Assembly (NCBI GenBank): GCA_002384815.1
Contig: DGBN01000074.1
Location: 7,687 to 71,686, forward strand
From: Oxalobacteraceae bacterium UBA4003
GTDB lineage: Bacteria > Pseudomonadota > Gammaproteobacteria > Burkholderiales > Burkholderiaceae_D
DNA length: 64,000 bases
Direction of reading: 5' to 3'
Below, piece after piece: positions 1 through 8,957 of the stretch. The notes below the pieces were generated by a model that was not told the origin of the DNA, made no database searches, and saw nothing but the letters and a program-made list of their open reading frames with translations. The translations under genes were made by a program, and so were the position numbers. Positions within the stretch are counted from its first letter, which is position 1; each line of letters opens with the position of its first letter.

Positions 1-1066
1 GGAAGGCGATGCCGTCGATGACGCTGATGATGTCGGCGATTTTCTTTGACGACTGATTGATTGCGTCCATTGTGTTGACGACTTCAGCCACCACGTTACC
101 GCCCTTGATGGCGACTTTGGCAGCGGTGTGCGCCAGAGCATTCGCCTGCTCGGCGTTGGCGGCATTTTCCTTGACGGTCGAGGTCATCTCTTCCATGGCG
201 GACGCGGTTTCTTCCAGCGAGCTGGCCTGTTGTTCGGTGCGGGCAGACAGGTCCAGATTGCCGGCGGCGATTTCCTTGGTTTCGGTTGCCAGTGTTTCAG
301 TACCGTGGCGAATATTCCATACGACGTTGGCAAGTCCCTGGCCTATGCTGTTGATGGCGCGCAGCAAGAGCCCGATCTCATCCGTACGTTTGGTTTCCAG
401 GCGGCTGGTCAGATCGCCGGTCGCCAGCCGGCGTGCCAGCTGCGTGGCCTGCGCGAGTGGGCCGGTAACGGTTTTGCGTATGCTGGCGTACAGGCAGGCA
501 GTCAGTATCAGCAAGGCGATACATGCGGCACCTGCTGAAAAATTACGCAGCGTCGTTGCTTCATGGGTGAATTCATCGACGTAGGTGTCGCCGACGATGA
601 TCCATTTTTTATCCTGAACATGCATGAAGGTGGCCATGCGTTCGCCGACATCGGCGGCCGCGCGATAGTAAATCACGCCTTCTTTTTTGTTCAGGATTTC
701 CTTGATGAATTCACGGCCGTCGGCGGTCTTGTCTGCCAGGACGTTTTGTCCTTCTCTTTTAGCCGCAATGATCAGCCGGCCGTAATCAGGGCCGGTTGCA
801 GCGTCGAGCACATAGTAGCCGCCGGTCTTGCCGACCTTGAGCGACAGCAGCGTGCTCCTGAGCTGTGGTGCATCGTTGCTCATGCTTAGTACCAGCCGGC
901 TTCTGGCCGCGACTTCCTCGCTTGCGCGTTGTTTCAGCAGGGCGCTGGTCGCTTGCCCGCTTGCCCACACAAAAATACCGAAGACGATGGCAATCAATAC
1001 AAAAGAGATAGTGGCAAGTTTTGCGCCGACACCAAGTTTGGCGAGCTTACGTATGACATTATTCAT
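1..1066 (-). CDS. methyl-accepting chemotaxis protein, C-terminus cut by window edge
   Basis: This is an inner-membrane chemoreceptor; only its first 355 codons are in the window. An N-terminal membrane segment (about residues 12-30) is followed by a periplasmic Cache-type sensor containing GGYYVLDAATGPDYGR, a second membrane segment near residue 180, a HAMP region (KRTDEIGLLLRAI) and the start of the cytoplasmic signalling helices (SARTEQQASSLEETASAMEE). The start is the ATG at 1066. The missing part should hold the rest of the signalling domain. The ligand cannot be read from the sequence, and no che gene is adjacent on this side. Confidence 0.93.
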   Translation of the reverse strand, partial: MNNVIRKLAKLGVGAKLATISFVLIAIVFGIFVWASGQATSALLKQRASEEVAARSRLVLSMSNDAPQLRSTLLSLKVGKTGGYYVLDAATGPDYGRLIIAAKREGQNVLADKTADGREFIKEILNKKEGVIYYRAAADVGERMATFMHVQDKKWIIVGDTYVDEFTHEATTLRNFSAGAACIALLILTACLYASIRKTVTGPLAQATQLARRLATGDLTSRLETKRTDEIGLLLRAINSIGQGLANVVWNIRHGTETLATETKEIAAGNLDLSARTEQQASSLEETASAMEEMTSTVKENAANAEQANALAHTAAKVAIKGGNVVAEVVNTMDAINQSSKKIADIISVIDGIAF

Positions 1067-1406
1067 CGCGTACTTCCATCCATTGCTTTATTGTTGTAAT
1101 CGCACTGTCGCGTGGCGACCGTTCCCTGTGGAAATATCATAACTGTAGAACTGACAGTTCCTGACAGATCGCTACGTGAACCAAAGTGAATTGTTGCTTA
1201 TTGGCACCATTTCGGCGCATCAAATCTCAAGGGAAGGTGACTGAGATGTTTAACATCTGGCAAGACTATCCATTGGATAAAATGAGCAGTTTGAAGCAGA
1301 CTTTTTAATGCCCTTACTCTGGTATCGGCACAATTCCTGAAAACAATAGCCGTGCGGCTCAGGTTGCATGCTGGCTCGATCAACGCGTTTTCTTTCCGGA
1401 CCCACT
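1067..1406. other. intergenic region between divergent mcp and pncB
   Basis: These 340 bases separate the divergently transcribed chemoreceptor and pncB and must hold both promoters. I see no convincing -35/-10 pair, sigma-28 type motif, dyad or small gene. The short open frame on the minus strand here has no coding character. Confidence 0.5.
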
Positions 1407-2600
1407 ATGCCTCCCATCGTCAATAGCCTGCTGGAAAACGATCTTTACAAATTCACCATGTGGCAGGCCTTGCTGCATAGCCATCCCGAAGCACAGACGG
1501 AATATGAATTTGTTTGTCGCAATGCACCATCGTATCCGCTGAGCGAACTCAAGGAAGACGTGGAACGTGAGCTGGATCATCTTTGTACGCTGGCGTTTAG
1601 CGACGATGAGTTGCTTTATTTGCGCAGCTTGCGTTTCATGAAAAGCGACTTCGTGGATTTCCTCACGGTTTTTCGCTTCCAGCGCAAATTCATTACGGTG
1701 GCAGCAGATGGTCCGACACTGCGCATACGTGCGATAGGTCCGCAAGTGCATGTGATGGGCTTTGAGATTTTTGTGCTTTATATCGTCAACGAACTTTACT
1801 TCCGCCGCTTCGATCAGCAAGTGGCGTTGGTGGAAGCACGGCAGCGTCTGCAGGAAAAAATCCGCCTGTTGCAAAGATTGGGAAAGGAAGCGGCCAGAAA
1901 AAATCCGTTTGAATTTTTCGACTTCGGTTTGCGGCGTCGTTTCTCTGCGGCTTGGCATGAAGAAGTCGTCGTTACGCTGGCAAGGGAAGTGCCGCAGTAT
2001 TTCACCGGAACCTCGAATGTGTATCTGGCAAAAAAATACGGTTTGACGCCTATCGGCACGATGGCGCATGAATATCTGCAGGCCTATCAATCGTTCGGTG
2101 TGCGTCTGCGCGATTTCCAGAAAGCAGCGCTGGAGGATTGGGTGCAGGAATATCGCGGCGACCTGGGTATTGCATTGACTGACGTGGTGGGGATGGATGC
2201 TTTCCTGGCAGATTTTGATTTGTACTTTGCCAAATTGTTCGATGGCTTGCGTCATGATTCCGGCGACCCGGTCGAGTGGGGAGAAAAAGCGCTCGCACAT
2301 TACGCCCGCTTGCGTATTGATGCGGGCAGCAAACGGCTGGTGTTTTCGGATGGGCTGGATTTGCAGCGCGCCTTTTCGCTGTATCGACACTTTGCGGATC
2401 GGGCGCTGACCGGTTTCGGGATAGGTACCAATCTATCCAACGACACCGGCATCCCGGCATTGAACATCGTGATGAAGCTGATGGTGTGTAACGGACAGCC
2501 TGTCGCCAAGCTGTCCGATTCTGCAGGCAAGACCCTGTGCAGGGATGAGACGTTCCTGGCTTACCTGCGCCAGGTTTTTCATCATCCTGCGCTCAAGTAA
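1407..2600 (+). CDS. pncB: nicotinate phosphoribosyltransferase
   Basis: This cytoplasmic NAD-salvage enzyme makes nicotinate mononucleotide from nicotinate and PRPP with ATP hydrolysis. The protein of 397 residues opens with the family signature SLLENDLYKFTMWQ and contains GTMAHEYLQAYQ, whose histidine corresponds to the phosphorylated histidine of the family, and LRHDSGDP in the active site. Length fits the E. coli enzyme (about 400). I chose the ATG at 1407 because alignment to the family begins at MPPIVNSLL; an in-frame ATG at 1368 would add 13 residues without family support. It appears to be transcribed alone. Confidence 0.96.
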   Translation: MPPIVNSLLENDLYKFTMWQALLHSHPEAQTEYEFVCRNAPSYPLSELKEDVERELDHLCTLAFSDDELLYLRSLRFMKSDFVDFLTVFRFQRKFITVAADGPTLRIRAIGPQVHVMGFEIFVLYIVNELYFRRFDQQVALVEARQRLQEKIRLLQRLGKEAARKNPFEFFDFGLRRRFSAAWHEEVVVTLAREVPQYFTGTSNVYLAKKYGLTPIGTMAHEYLQAYQSFGVRLRDFQKAALEDWVQEYRGDLGIALTDVVGMDAFLADFDLYFAKLFDGLRHDSGDPVEWGEKALAHYARLRIDAGSKRLVFSDGLDLQRAFSLYRHFADRALTGFGIGTNLSNDTGIPALNIVMKLMVCNGQPVAKLSDSAGKTLCRDETFLAYLRQVFHHPALK

Positions 2601-2603
2601 TAG

Positions 2604-3347
2604 TCAGAACTTGTAGCCCACAGACAGAAAGGTGACGAGTGGGTCCAGTGTCAGGTTGGTCACATGGCGGCTAATGACAGTGCCGCCGGCACTTCTGCCT
2701 ATTATTTCAGCATCTGTATCGAGAGGAATATAGGAGACCGAAAACCCCAGCGACCATTTCTTGTCGATGTTGTACGTCAGACCGATATTGGCAACTGGCG
2801 CCCATGAGGAGCTGAGATTGGCAGTGGCGGTTCCTCCAGGCGCAGGCGCGGTCACCAGTGTTTGCAATGATTGCGATAGTTTGACGCTGCTATACCAGAC
2901 ATGCGTGAGGCCCAGGCCGACGAAGGGACGCACCTGGGAATTCCTGTCGCCGAAATACCACTTCGCAAGTATGGCCGGACTCCATTGCTTGGCGGTGCCG
3001 AGCCGGCCCAAACCCGCAAGTGTGCCATCGCCATCCAGTTTGAATTTTGGCGGAATACCTAAATCGGCTGTCAGCGCAAAATTGTCGGTGACAAAATGCG
3101 TGAATGCGATGCCCAAAGTATCTGCATCGCCTACGGTGGCACCGCTGCCGACAAAGGTGATGGAGCCAGGACTCGTTTGCCGCAGCGGTTTGCTGGAATC
3201 ATCGGTGGTGAGGTGAAACCAGCCTACATTGATAATATTGTCGCCGGCACTTTGCGCGGCGACAGGCAAAGAAAAAGCCGCCAGCGCAGAGAATGCGGCG
3301 ACGGCGGCGAGTTGTGGCAATACACGGAAAGTCGAAGATGCTTTCAT
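2604..3347 (-). CDS. ompW: OmpW family outer membrane protein
   Basis: This is a small eight-stranded beta-barrel outer-membrane protein of 247 residues. A signal peptide (about residues 1-31, ending near PVAAQS) precedes the OmpW pattern: GWFHLTTDDSS at the mature N-terminus, TLGIAFTHFVTDNFALTADLG, LAKWYFGD, RPFVGLGLTHVWYSS and a C-terminal FLSVGYKF ending in phenylalanine as expected for barrel assembly. It converges on pncB with only 3 bases between the stop codons. The family forms a hydrophobic channel; the substrate here is unknown. Confidence 0.93.
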   Translation of the reverse strand: MKASSTFRVLPQLAAVAAFSALAAFSLPVAAQSAGDNIINVGWFHLTTDDSSKPLRQTSPGSITFVGSGATVGDADTLGIAFTHFVTDNFALTADLGIPPKFKLDGDGTLAGLGRLGTAKQWSPAILAKWYFGDRNSQVRPFVGLGLTHVWYSSVKLSQSLQTLVTAPAPGGTATANLSSSWAPVANIGLTYNIDKKWSLGFSVSYIPLDTDAEIIGRSAGGTVISRHVTNLTLDPLVTFLSVGYKF

Positions 3348-3550
3348 TGCTTGTCTCCTTTATGATCCGGCTGTGGTCGTCTGTTGCGGCGGCGATGCGC
3401 TTTTTCATGGTGTGCTTGCAACTTACGCATGGCGTACCATGTGTCTGGAAATAATAGTCTCATTTCCTGCTGGCTAATGTTATGTATCGCACAGTGGAGC
3501 AGATACGCAACACGTTTTGATTCCTGATACTTCGCATTTGCTTTATCCTG

Positions 3551-3961
3551 ATGTTTTTGGATGCAATGCGCCCACCGTATTTCGATAAAGCCGCCATGAA
3601 CAAGATAGAAGCAATTAAACGGGTCAATGAAGAGTTGCACGCCAGCCTGTTGAACGAGCGCAATACGCAATGGTCGACGGTGGTGCCGTATGCCGGTGAT
3701 GAAGGATGGTGGCTGAATATTCCGTTGTCTGGTTTTCGGCAGGAGCAGCATTTTTTGATTTGTAGCGAGAAAGCGAAGAGCTTCCGTCACATCAGGATCA
3801 AGGCCAATACCATCTTGAGTCCTGCGACCAGATTCCGCTGCAAGGATCAGATGGCGGATGTCTTTATCTCGGCAAAGAATGTCAAACGGCTGGTCGATAC
3901 GCTGCCGGGTGGCAGCAAGTTCAGTTTCGACAAATATGTATTCGGTGAATACAATTTTTGA
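3551..3961 (+). CDS. hypothetical protein
   Basis: A soluble protein of 136 residues with no family I recognise. It has no signal peptide or membrane segment. Trp-Trp in GDEGWWLNIPLSGF and a basic stretch HIRIKANTILSPATRFRCK are the notable features. An in-frame ATG at 3596 (MNKIEAIKRVNEEL) is a plausible alternative start, since the first 15 residues are compositionally odd; neither start has a strong ribosome-binding site. Consistent codon use and the neat fit before the next gene support it as real. Confidence 0.6.
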   Translation: MFLDAMRPPYFDKAAMNKIEAIKRVNEELHASLLNERNTQWSTVVPYAGDEGWWLNIPLSGFRQEQHFLICSEKAKSFRHIRIKANTILSPATRFRCKDQMADVFISAKNVKRLVDTLPGGSKFSFDKYVFGEYNF

Positions 3962-4029
3962 AACAGAGAGAATGCGTAAGGAGATCCATGATTTTTGTGA
4001 ATATATTCAATCTTGCTGACGGAGTGAAA

Positions 4030-4392
4030 ATGAAACAAAAAAACATTGCAGCATTAATCATTGCCTTGTCGGCAATTGGTTTTTCATCGGCAGCATCAGC
4101 GCAATACGTCGGCCCAACGACGCAAGTGACCATTACTTCCATTGCCGAGATACTCAAACATCCGGTTGACGACCAGCCGGTTACGCTGCGCGGATATATC
4201 GTCAAAAAAGTGGGAAATGAGAAATATCTTTTCTCTGATGGCACGTCAGAAATCAGGATCGATATCGATGACAAGCACTTCGCCAATATGAAAGTCGATG
4301 CAAAGACCAAAGTTGAAATACGCGGCGAAGTTGAAAAAGATTTTTTGGAAACACCGGAAATCGATGTTGATGTGCTGAACTTGGTGAATTAA
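4030..4392 (+). CDS. periplasmic BOF-fold stress protein (YgiW/YdeI-type)
   Basis: This is a predicted periplasmic OB-fold protein of 120 residues. A signal peptide (residues 1-24, ending SSAASA-QY) precedes the BOF core: VTITSIAEILKHPVDDQPVTLRGYIVKKVGNEKYLFSDGTSEIRIDID and a C-terminal VEIRGEVEKDF...EIDVDVL. Family members are linked to tolerance of peroxide, cadmium and antimicrobial peptides. A GGAG lies 6 bases before the ATG at 4030. A second in-frame ATG at 3988 has an even better AAGGAG; it would extend the n-region by 14 residues. Confidence 0.85.
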   Translation: MKQKNIAALIIALSAIGFSSAASAQYVGPTTQVTITSIAEILKHPVDDQPVTLRGYIVKKVGNEKYLFSDGTSEIRIDIDDKHFANMKVDAKTKVEIRGEVEKDFLETPEIDVDVLNLVN

Positions 4393-4451
4393 ACATTTGC
4401 TCATAAGGCGCCGTCGTTCACACGGCGATCCCTATTATTTTCCAGGGCAAT

Positions 4452-4479
4452 AAAAAAGCCGCAGCGATGCGGCTTTTTT
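4452..4479. terminator. bidirectional Rho-independent terminator
   Basis: A stem AAAAAAGCCGC / GCGGCTTTTTT with a 6-base loop lies between the convergent BOF gene and ahpF. It has A and T tracts on both sides, so it can end transcription from either direction. Confidence 0.92.
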
Positions 4480-4495
4480 GTGTGCGATAAAAGGT

Positions 4496-6091
4496 TTATG
4501 CAGGAACTGCTTCACCTTTGACCGCAACGACTTCTTCATCGGAATCCGGACTGCGGATCAGATGATCGAAGGCGCTCAAGGCAGCTTTGGAGCCTTCGCC
4601 GACCGCGATCACGATCTGCTTGAACGGCACCGTCGTGACGTCGCCCGCGGCAAATACACCTGGCACTGAAGTCTGGCCACGTGCATCGACTTCGATTTCG
4701 CCGTGACGCGACAAGGCAACCGTGCCTTTCAGCCATTCGGTGTTTGGTACCAGACCGATCTGGATGAACACGCCTTCCAGTGCAACAGTTTTCAACTCTT
4801 CGGATTTGCGATCCTTGTAGATGAGGCCGTTGACACGCTTGTCGTCGCCGGTGATTTCCGTCGTTTGCGCTGACGTGATCACGGTAACGTTTGCCAGGCT
4901 GTGCAATTTGCGCTGCAACACTGCATCGGCACGCAACTCTGCGCCGAATTCGATCAGGGTTACATGACCGACGATGCCGGCCAGATCGATCGCTGCTTCC
5001 ACGCCGGAATTGCCGCCGCCGATTACCGCTACACGCTTGCCCTTGAACAGCGGACCGTCACAGTGCGGGCAATACGCCACACCCTTGTTGCGGTATTCGT
5101 TTTCACCCGGCACGTTGATGGTTTTCCAGCGTGCACCGGTGGCGAGGATCACGGTTTTGCTTTTCAGCGAGCCGCCATCTTTCAGCTTGATCTCGATCAG
5201 CTTGCCCGGCACCAGCTCGGAAGCCAGTTGCACGTTCATGATGTCGACGTCATAGCTTTTGACGTGCTGTTCCAGTGCGACGGCAAATTTCGGGCCGTCG
5301 GTTTCCTGTACCGATACAAAGTTTTCGATCGACAAGGTATCCAGCACCTGGCCGCCGAAACGTTCCGCGACTACACCAGTGCGTATGCCTTTGCGTGCTG
5401 CATAAATCGCAGCTGCTGCACCCGCAGGTCCGCCGCCAACGATCAATACATCGTACGGTGCTTTTGCGCTCAGTTCTTCAGCCTTGCGCTTGTTGCCGCC
5501 GGTGTCGAGTTTGGCGAGTATCTGCTCGATGCTGACGCGACCGGATTCGAACGGTTGTCCGTTCATGAAGGTTGTCGGTACCGCCATGATGTCGCGTTCC
5601 TTGACTTCGTCCTGGAACAAACCGCCATCGATCGTGACTGCACGGATGCGTGGATTGATCAGCGCCATCACGTTGAAGGCTTGCACGACTTCCGGGCAGT
5701 TATGGCACGACAAGGACATATAGGTTTCGAAGGTATAGTCGCCGTCCAGATTGCGTATCTGTTCGATAACCGAATCTTCGAGTTTCAACGGGTGGCCGCC
5801 GGTTTGCAGCAATGCCAGCACCAGTGAAGTGAATTCGTGGCCCATGGGAATCGCGGCGAACTGAATGCCTGCGTGTGCGTCTGGGCGCTTGATGAGAAAA
5901 GAAGGTTTGCGCTCGTCGTCATCGGTGCGTTCGACCAGAGTGATCTTGTCGGTCAACACGACGATTTCCTGCAGCAGTTCCTGCAACTCACGAGATTTGT
6001 CGCTGCCATCGAGTGAGGCGACGATCTCGATCGGTTGCACGATCTTTTCCAAATAAGAGGCTAATTGGGTTTTGAGATTGGCATCCAACAT
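4496..6091 (-). CDS. ahpF: alkyl hydroperoxide reductase subunit F
   Basis: AhpF is the FAD/NADH-dependent disulfide reductase that recycles AhpC. The protein of 531 residues has the N-terminal tandem-thioredoxin domain with redox pair C129-H-N-C132, an FAD-binding GGGPAG (219-224) and the thioredoxin-reductase-like redox pair C341-P-H-C344, followed by the GGGNSG NADH site and the AAGDVTTVPFKQ FAD motif. The C-terminus is a little longer than usual. It follows ahpC in the same direction with 148 bases between, and that gap contains a strong hairpin. Confidence 0.98.
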   Translation of the reverse strand: MLDANLKTQLASYLEKIVQPIEIVASLDGSDKSRELQELLQEIVVLTDKITLVERTDDDERKPSFLIKRPDAHAGIQFAAIPMGHEFTSLVLALLQTGGHPLKLEDSVIEQIRNLDGDYTFETYMSLSCHNCPEVVQAFNVMALINPRIRAVTIDGGLFQDEVKERDIMAVPTTFMNGQPFESGRVSIEQILAKLDTGGNKRKAEELSAKAPYDVLIVGGGPAGAAAAIYAARKGIRTGVVAERFGGQVLDTLSIENFVSVQETDGPKFAVALEQHVKSYDVDIMNVQLASELVPGKLIEIKLKDGGSLKSKTVILATGARWKTINVPGENEYRNKGVAYCPHCDGPLFKGKRVAVIGGGNSGVEAAIDLAGIVGHVTLIEFGAELRADAVLQRKLHSLANVTVITSAQTTEITGDDKRVNGLIYKDRKSEELKTVALEGVFIQIGLVPNTEWLKGTVALSRHGEIEVDARGQTSVPGVFAAGDVTTVPFKQIVIAVGEGSKAALSAFDHLIRSPDSDEEVVAVKGEAVPA

Positions 6092-6172
6092 GATGGGTCC
6101 CTGCTTTCTTTTCAGTTTAAATAGAGGTAATGCGTAAAGTGCGATGCACTTGCTACTGCGGTGAAGCTTTTA

Positions 6173-6198
6173 TTCCGGGCCCGACACCGGGCCCGGAA
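6173..6198. other. strong hairpin between ahpC and ahpF
   Basis: A perfect 10-bp stem TTCCGGGCCC / GGGCCCGGAA with a 6-base loop lies in the ahpC-ahpF gap. On the minus strand it is followed by AATAAAAG rather than a T tract, so it is not a classic terminator. It probably attenuates read-through or protects the ahpC transcript, giving more AhpC than AhpF. Confidence 0.7.
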
Positions 6199-6239
6199 CG
6201 ATCAAACAATATTTACTTGTTCAAACTACTAATTACTTC

Positions 6240-6803
6240 TTAGATCTTGCCGACCAGATCCAGCGACGGAGCGATGGTTTTTTCGCCATCTTTCCATTTT
6301 GCCGGGCACACTTCGTTCGGGTGAGCCGCGGTGTATTGAGCAGCTTTCAGCTTGCGCAGTGTTTCCGAAACATCACGAGCGATTTCGTTCGAGTGGATTT
6401 CCAGAGTTTTGATGATGCCGTCTGGATTGATCACGAAGGTGCCGCGCAATGCCAGGCCATCTTCAGGAATGTGCACACCGAATGCGTTGGTCAGTTGGTG
6501 AGTTGGATCGCCAACCAATGGGAATTTGGCTTTGCCAACTGCCGGCGATGTTTCGTGCCAGACTTTGTGCGAGAAGTGAGTATCGGTAGTGACGATATAG
6601 ACTTCGGTGCCCAGTTTCTGGAATTCTGCATAGCTGTCAGCTGCATCTTCAACTTCTGTCGGGCAGTTGAATGTGAACGCTGCCGGCATGAAAATCAGTA
6701 CTGACCATTTGCCTTTCAACGATTGTTCGGTGACTTCAATGAACTTGCCGTTGTGGAAAGCTTGTGTCTTGAAAGGCTGGACTTGGGTGTTGATAAGGGA
6801 CAT
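6240..6803 (-). CDS. ahpC: alkyl hydroperoxide reductase subunit C (2-Cys peroxiredoxin)
   Basis: This typical 2-Cys peroxiredoxin of 187 residues reduces hydrogen peroxide, organic peroxides and peroxynitrite and is recycled by AhpF. The peroxidatic cysteine is C47 in FTFNCPTE and the resolving cysteine is C166 in EVCPAKW; the C-terminal SLDLVGKI is the family tail. The strand before C47 reads FMPAAFTFN where enterobacterial enzymes have YPADFTFV. A candidate OxyR-type dyad lies about 45-65 bases upstream of the start. Confidence 0.98.
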   Translation of the reverse strand: MSLINTQVQPFKTQAFHNGKFIEVTEQSLKGKWSVLIFMPAAFTFNCPTEVEDAADSYAEFQKLGTEVYIVTTDTHFSHKVWHETSPAVGKAKFPLVGDPTHQLTNAFGVHIPEDGLALRGTFVINPDGIIKTLEIHSNEIARDVSETLRKLKAAQYTAAHPNEVCPAKWKDGEKTIAPSLDLVGKI

Positions 6804-6845
6804 GTCGTTTCCTTTTGGTTGGGGTTAAAAACTGTGCAAGTACGA

Positions 6846-6867
6846 ATAATAGATGAGCATCCATTAT
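6846..6867. promoter_or_regulatory. candidate OxyR-type operator upstream of ahpC
   Basis: An interrupted dyad ATAAT-A-GATG-AG-CATC-C-ATTAT lies 43-64 bases before the ahpC start. Position and AT-rich half sites resemble LysR/OxyR sites in front of ahpC genes. The match to the ATAG-N7-CTAT consensus is only partial, and no oxyR gene is in the window. Confidence 0.35.
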
Positions 6868-7086
6868 TTGTATAATTGATTTAATTTCTGTGTTCGATTT
6901 GTTTTCGCTATCGATTAGGGTTGCATGCAGCTGTTTCAATAACGAATTGTCTATTATGCCGTCTTACGGGATTTGCTGCGTCCAGCGGACTGTGTCGCTG
7001 TTTGGGACGCGTGTCGTGAAGCCGGTTTACCCTTGTTTTGCGTTCGCCAAGACCGCATATACAGTATTAAAGGAAAGGAAAGCGTC

Positions 7087-7956
7087 ATGAAAAAAATCAT
7101 TGCTGTTTCCGATGCTCCGCGACCTCATTGGGTCGGTGACGGGTTCCCGGTGCGCTCGATGTTTTCGTATCAAAGCCACGGCAAGCAGCTCAGCCCTTTT
7201 CTGTTGCTCGACTACGCGGGTCCGGCGGAATTTTCGGCCGCCGATCGCCCGCCCGGCGTCGGTTCGCATCCGCATCGCGGCTTTGAAACCGTCACTATCG
7301 TCTACCGGGGCGAGGTCGCACATCGCGATTCCACCGGCCAGGGCGGCGTGATAGGTCCGGGCGATGTGCAATGGATGACGGCCGGTGCGGGTATCCTGCA
7401 CGAAGAATTTCACTCGGATGCGTTTACACGTTCCGGCGGGACACTGGAGATGGTGCAGCTGTGGGTCAATCTGCCGGCACGGGACAAGATGACACCGCCC
7501 GGCTATCAGGCTATCGTCAGCAACGATATTCCGGTCGTGTCTTTACCGGACGATGCCGGAACGCTGCGGGTGATTGCCGGCGACTATGAAGGCCATGCGG
7601 GAGCGGCACATACTTTTACACCCATGCAGGTGTGGGATCTGAGCCTGAAGCAGGGTAGCAAGAGTGAGTTTACATTGCCCGATGGCTGGAACTCTGCGCT
7701 GATTGTCTTGCGCGGCACAGTGCTGATCAATGATGAACGCGTCGCACGCGAAGCGCAGATGGTGGTGCTCGATAGCAGCGGCAGCAAAGTAAGGATGGAA
7801 GCGAATGGCGATGCGGTGGTGTTGCTGCTGAGTGGCGAGGCTATCGAGGAAGAGATCGTCGGTTACGGCCCGTTTGTGATGAACAGTCAGGAAGAAATCG
7901 CGCAGGCGATTGCCGATTTCAATAGCGGGCGTTTTGCACAAATACCAGCACAGTAA
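7087..7956 (+). CDS. pirin family protein
   Basis: A cytoplasmic double-cupin protein of 289 residues. The N-terminal cupin carries the pirin metal ligands in GVGSHPHRGFETVTIVY, and HEEFHS supplies a further histidine and glutamate; MTAGAGILHEE is the second family motif. Some bacterial pirins show quercetin dioxygenase activity, but the substrate cannot be assigned here. The start at 7087 (MKKIIAVSDAPRPH) has AAAGGAAAG upstream; the longer in-frame opening from 6973 has no family similarity. Confidence 0.92.
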   Translation: MKKIIAVSDAPRPHWVGDGFPVRSMFSYQSHGKQLSPFLLLDYAGPAEFSAADRPPGVGSHPHRGFETVTIVYRGEVAHRDSTGQGGVIGPGDVQWMTAGAGILHEEFHSDAFTRSGGTLEMVQLWVNLPARDKMTPPGYQAIVSNDIPVVSLPDDAGTLRVIAGDYEGHAGAAHTFTPMQVWDLSLKQGSKSEFTLPDGWNSALIVLRGTVLINDERVAREAQMVVLDSSGSKVRMEANGDAVVLLLSGEAIEEEIVGYGPFVMNSQEEIAQAIADFNSGRFAQIPAQ

Positions 7957-8014
7957 GGCAAGGAACCCGGGCGTCAGCCGTATCTTCATGGCATGGCGCC
8001 CTGTTCTCGTCGTC

Positions 8015-8045
8015 GCACTGCCGCAGCTTGTGACTGCGGCAGTGC
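8015..8045. other. GC-rich hairpin after the pirin gene
   Basis: A perfect 12-bp stem GCACTGCCGCAG / CTGCGGCAGTGC with a 7-base loop starts 59 bases after the pirin stop codon. There is no T tract after it, so it is either a weak terminator or an mRNA 3'-end stabiliser. Confidence 0.5.
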
Positions 8046-8132
8046 CTACATTGCGTCGCTAATGACCTTATAATTTGTCTCTGCATCCGCACGGCATCGT
8101 GCGGATTCCGTTCAGATTTCAATTCAAGGCTT

Positions 8133-8897
8133 ATGAGTATCCCTTCCACTAAAACTGCAGCAACCGGCATCAGTGATGCCGAATGGCAGGTGCGTCTCGA
8201 TCTCGCCGCCTGTTATCACCTGTGTGCGCTGAAAAACTGGGACGACCTGATCTATACGCATATTTCTGCGACGGTGCCGGGCGAAGAAAATCATTTCTTG
8301 ATCAATCCATTTGGTTTGCGTTTCGAAGAAATCACCGCCTCGAATCTGGTCAAGATCGATTTGCAGGGCAATATCATCGGCGATCAATCCGCGCGCGTGA
8401 ATGTGACCGGATTTGCGATTCACGGTGCCGTGCACAGTGCACGCAAGGATGCGATGTGCGTCATGCATTTGCATAATGAAAACGGCGTTGCGGTCGGCAT
8501 GCAGCAAGGGGGATTGCTGCCCTTGTCACAGCACGCAATGCGCTTTTACCAGCAGATGGGCTATCACGATTACGAAGGACTGGCGCTGTCGCCGCTGGAA
8601 CAAACACGCCTGATTGAACGCCTGGGTGATTATCCTGCGATGCTGTTGCGCAATCACGGCACACTGATCAGCGGTCGCACAATCGCCGAAGCCTATGTGT
8701 TGATGGATACGCTGGACAAGGCGTGTTCTTTCCAGCTGAAGGCGCAGGCTGGCGGCGGGCCGCTGAATATTCCGCCGCCTGAAGTGTGTGCCAAGACTTA
8801 CAGGGAATTGCTTGGCGACGGCGCGCCGGAAGGCATACTCGAATGGCCGGCCTTGCTGCGCAAACTCGATGCGGTATCGCCTGCATATCGCGATTAA
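8133..8897 (+). CDS. class II aldolase/adducin family protein
   Basis: A cytoplasmic zinc-dependent aldolase-fold protein of 254 residues. CVMHLHNENGVAV supplies two zinc-binding histidines and LLRNHGTLISG the third; VTGFAIHGAVHSAR is the usual preceding helix. Members such as fuculose- and ribulose-phosphate aldolases cleave sugar phosphates, but the adducin-like branch seen here usually has unknown substrate. It may form a unit with the small tautomerase gene 60 bases downstream. Confidence 0.9.
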   Translation: MSIPSTKTAATGISDAEWQVRLDLAACYHLCALKNWDDLIYTHISATVPGEENHFLINPFGLRFEEITASNLVKIDLQGNIIGDQSARVNVTGFAIHGAVHSARKDAMCVMHLHNENGVAVGMQQGGLLPLSQHAMRFYQQMGYHDYEGLALSPLEQTRLIERLGDYPAMLLRNHGTLISGRTIAEAYVLMDTLDKACSFQLKAQAGGGPLNIPPPEVCAKTYRELLGDGAPEGILEWPALLRKLDAVSPAYRD

Positions 8898-8957
8898 CAG
8901 CGGCGACTAATTTACCCAACAACTTATCCAGAAATTTATTAACCAGAAGGAAAATCC

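Noticed and set aside
1380..2390. 336-codon open frame antisense to pncB
   Set aside because: It lies entirely within a clear pncB gene and has no family resemblance; it is a reading-frame shadow.
4901..5827. 308-codon open frame antisense to ahpF
   Set aside because: It is covered by ahpF, whose motifs are complete; composition is typical of an antisense shadow.
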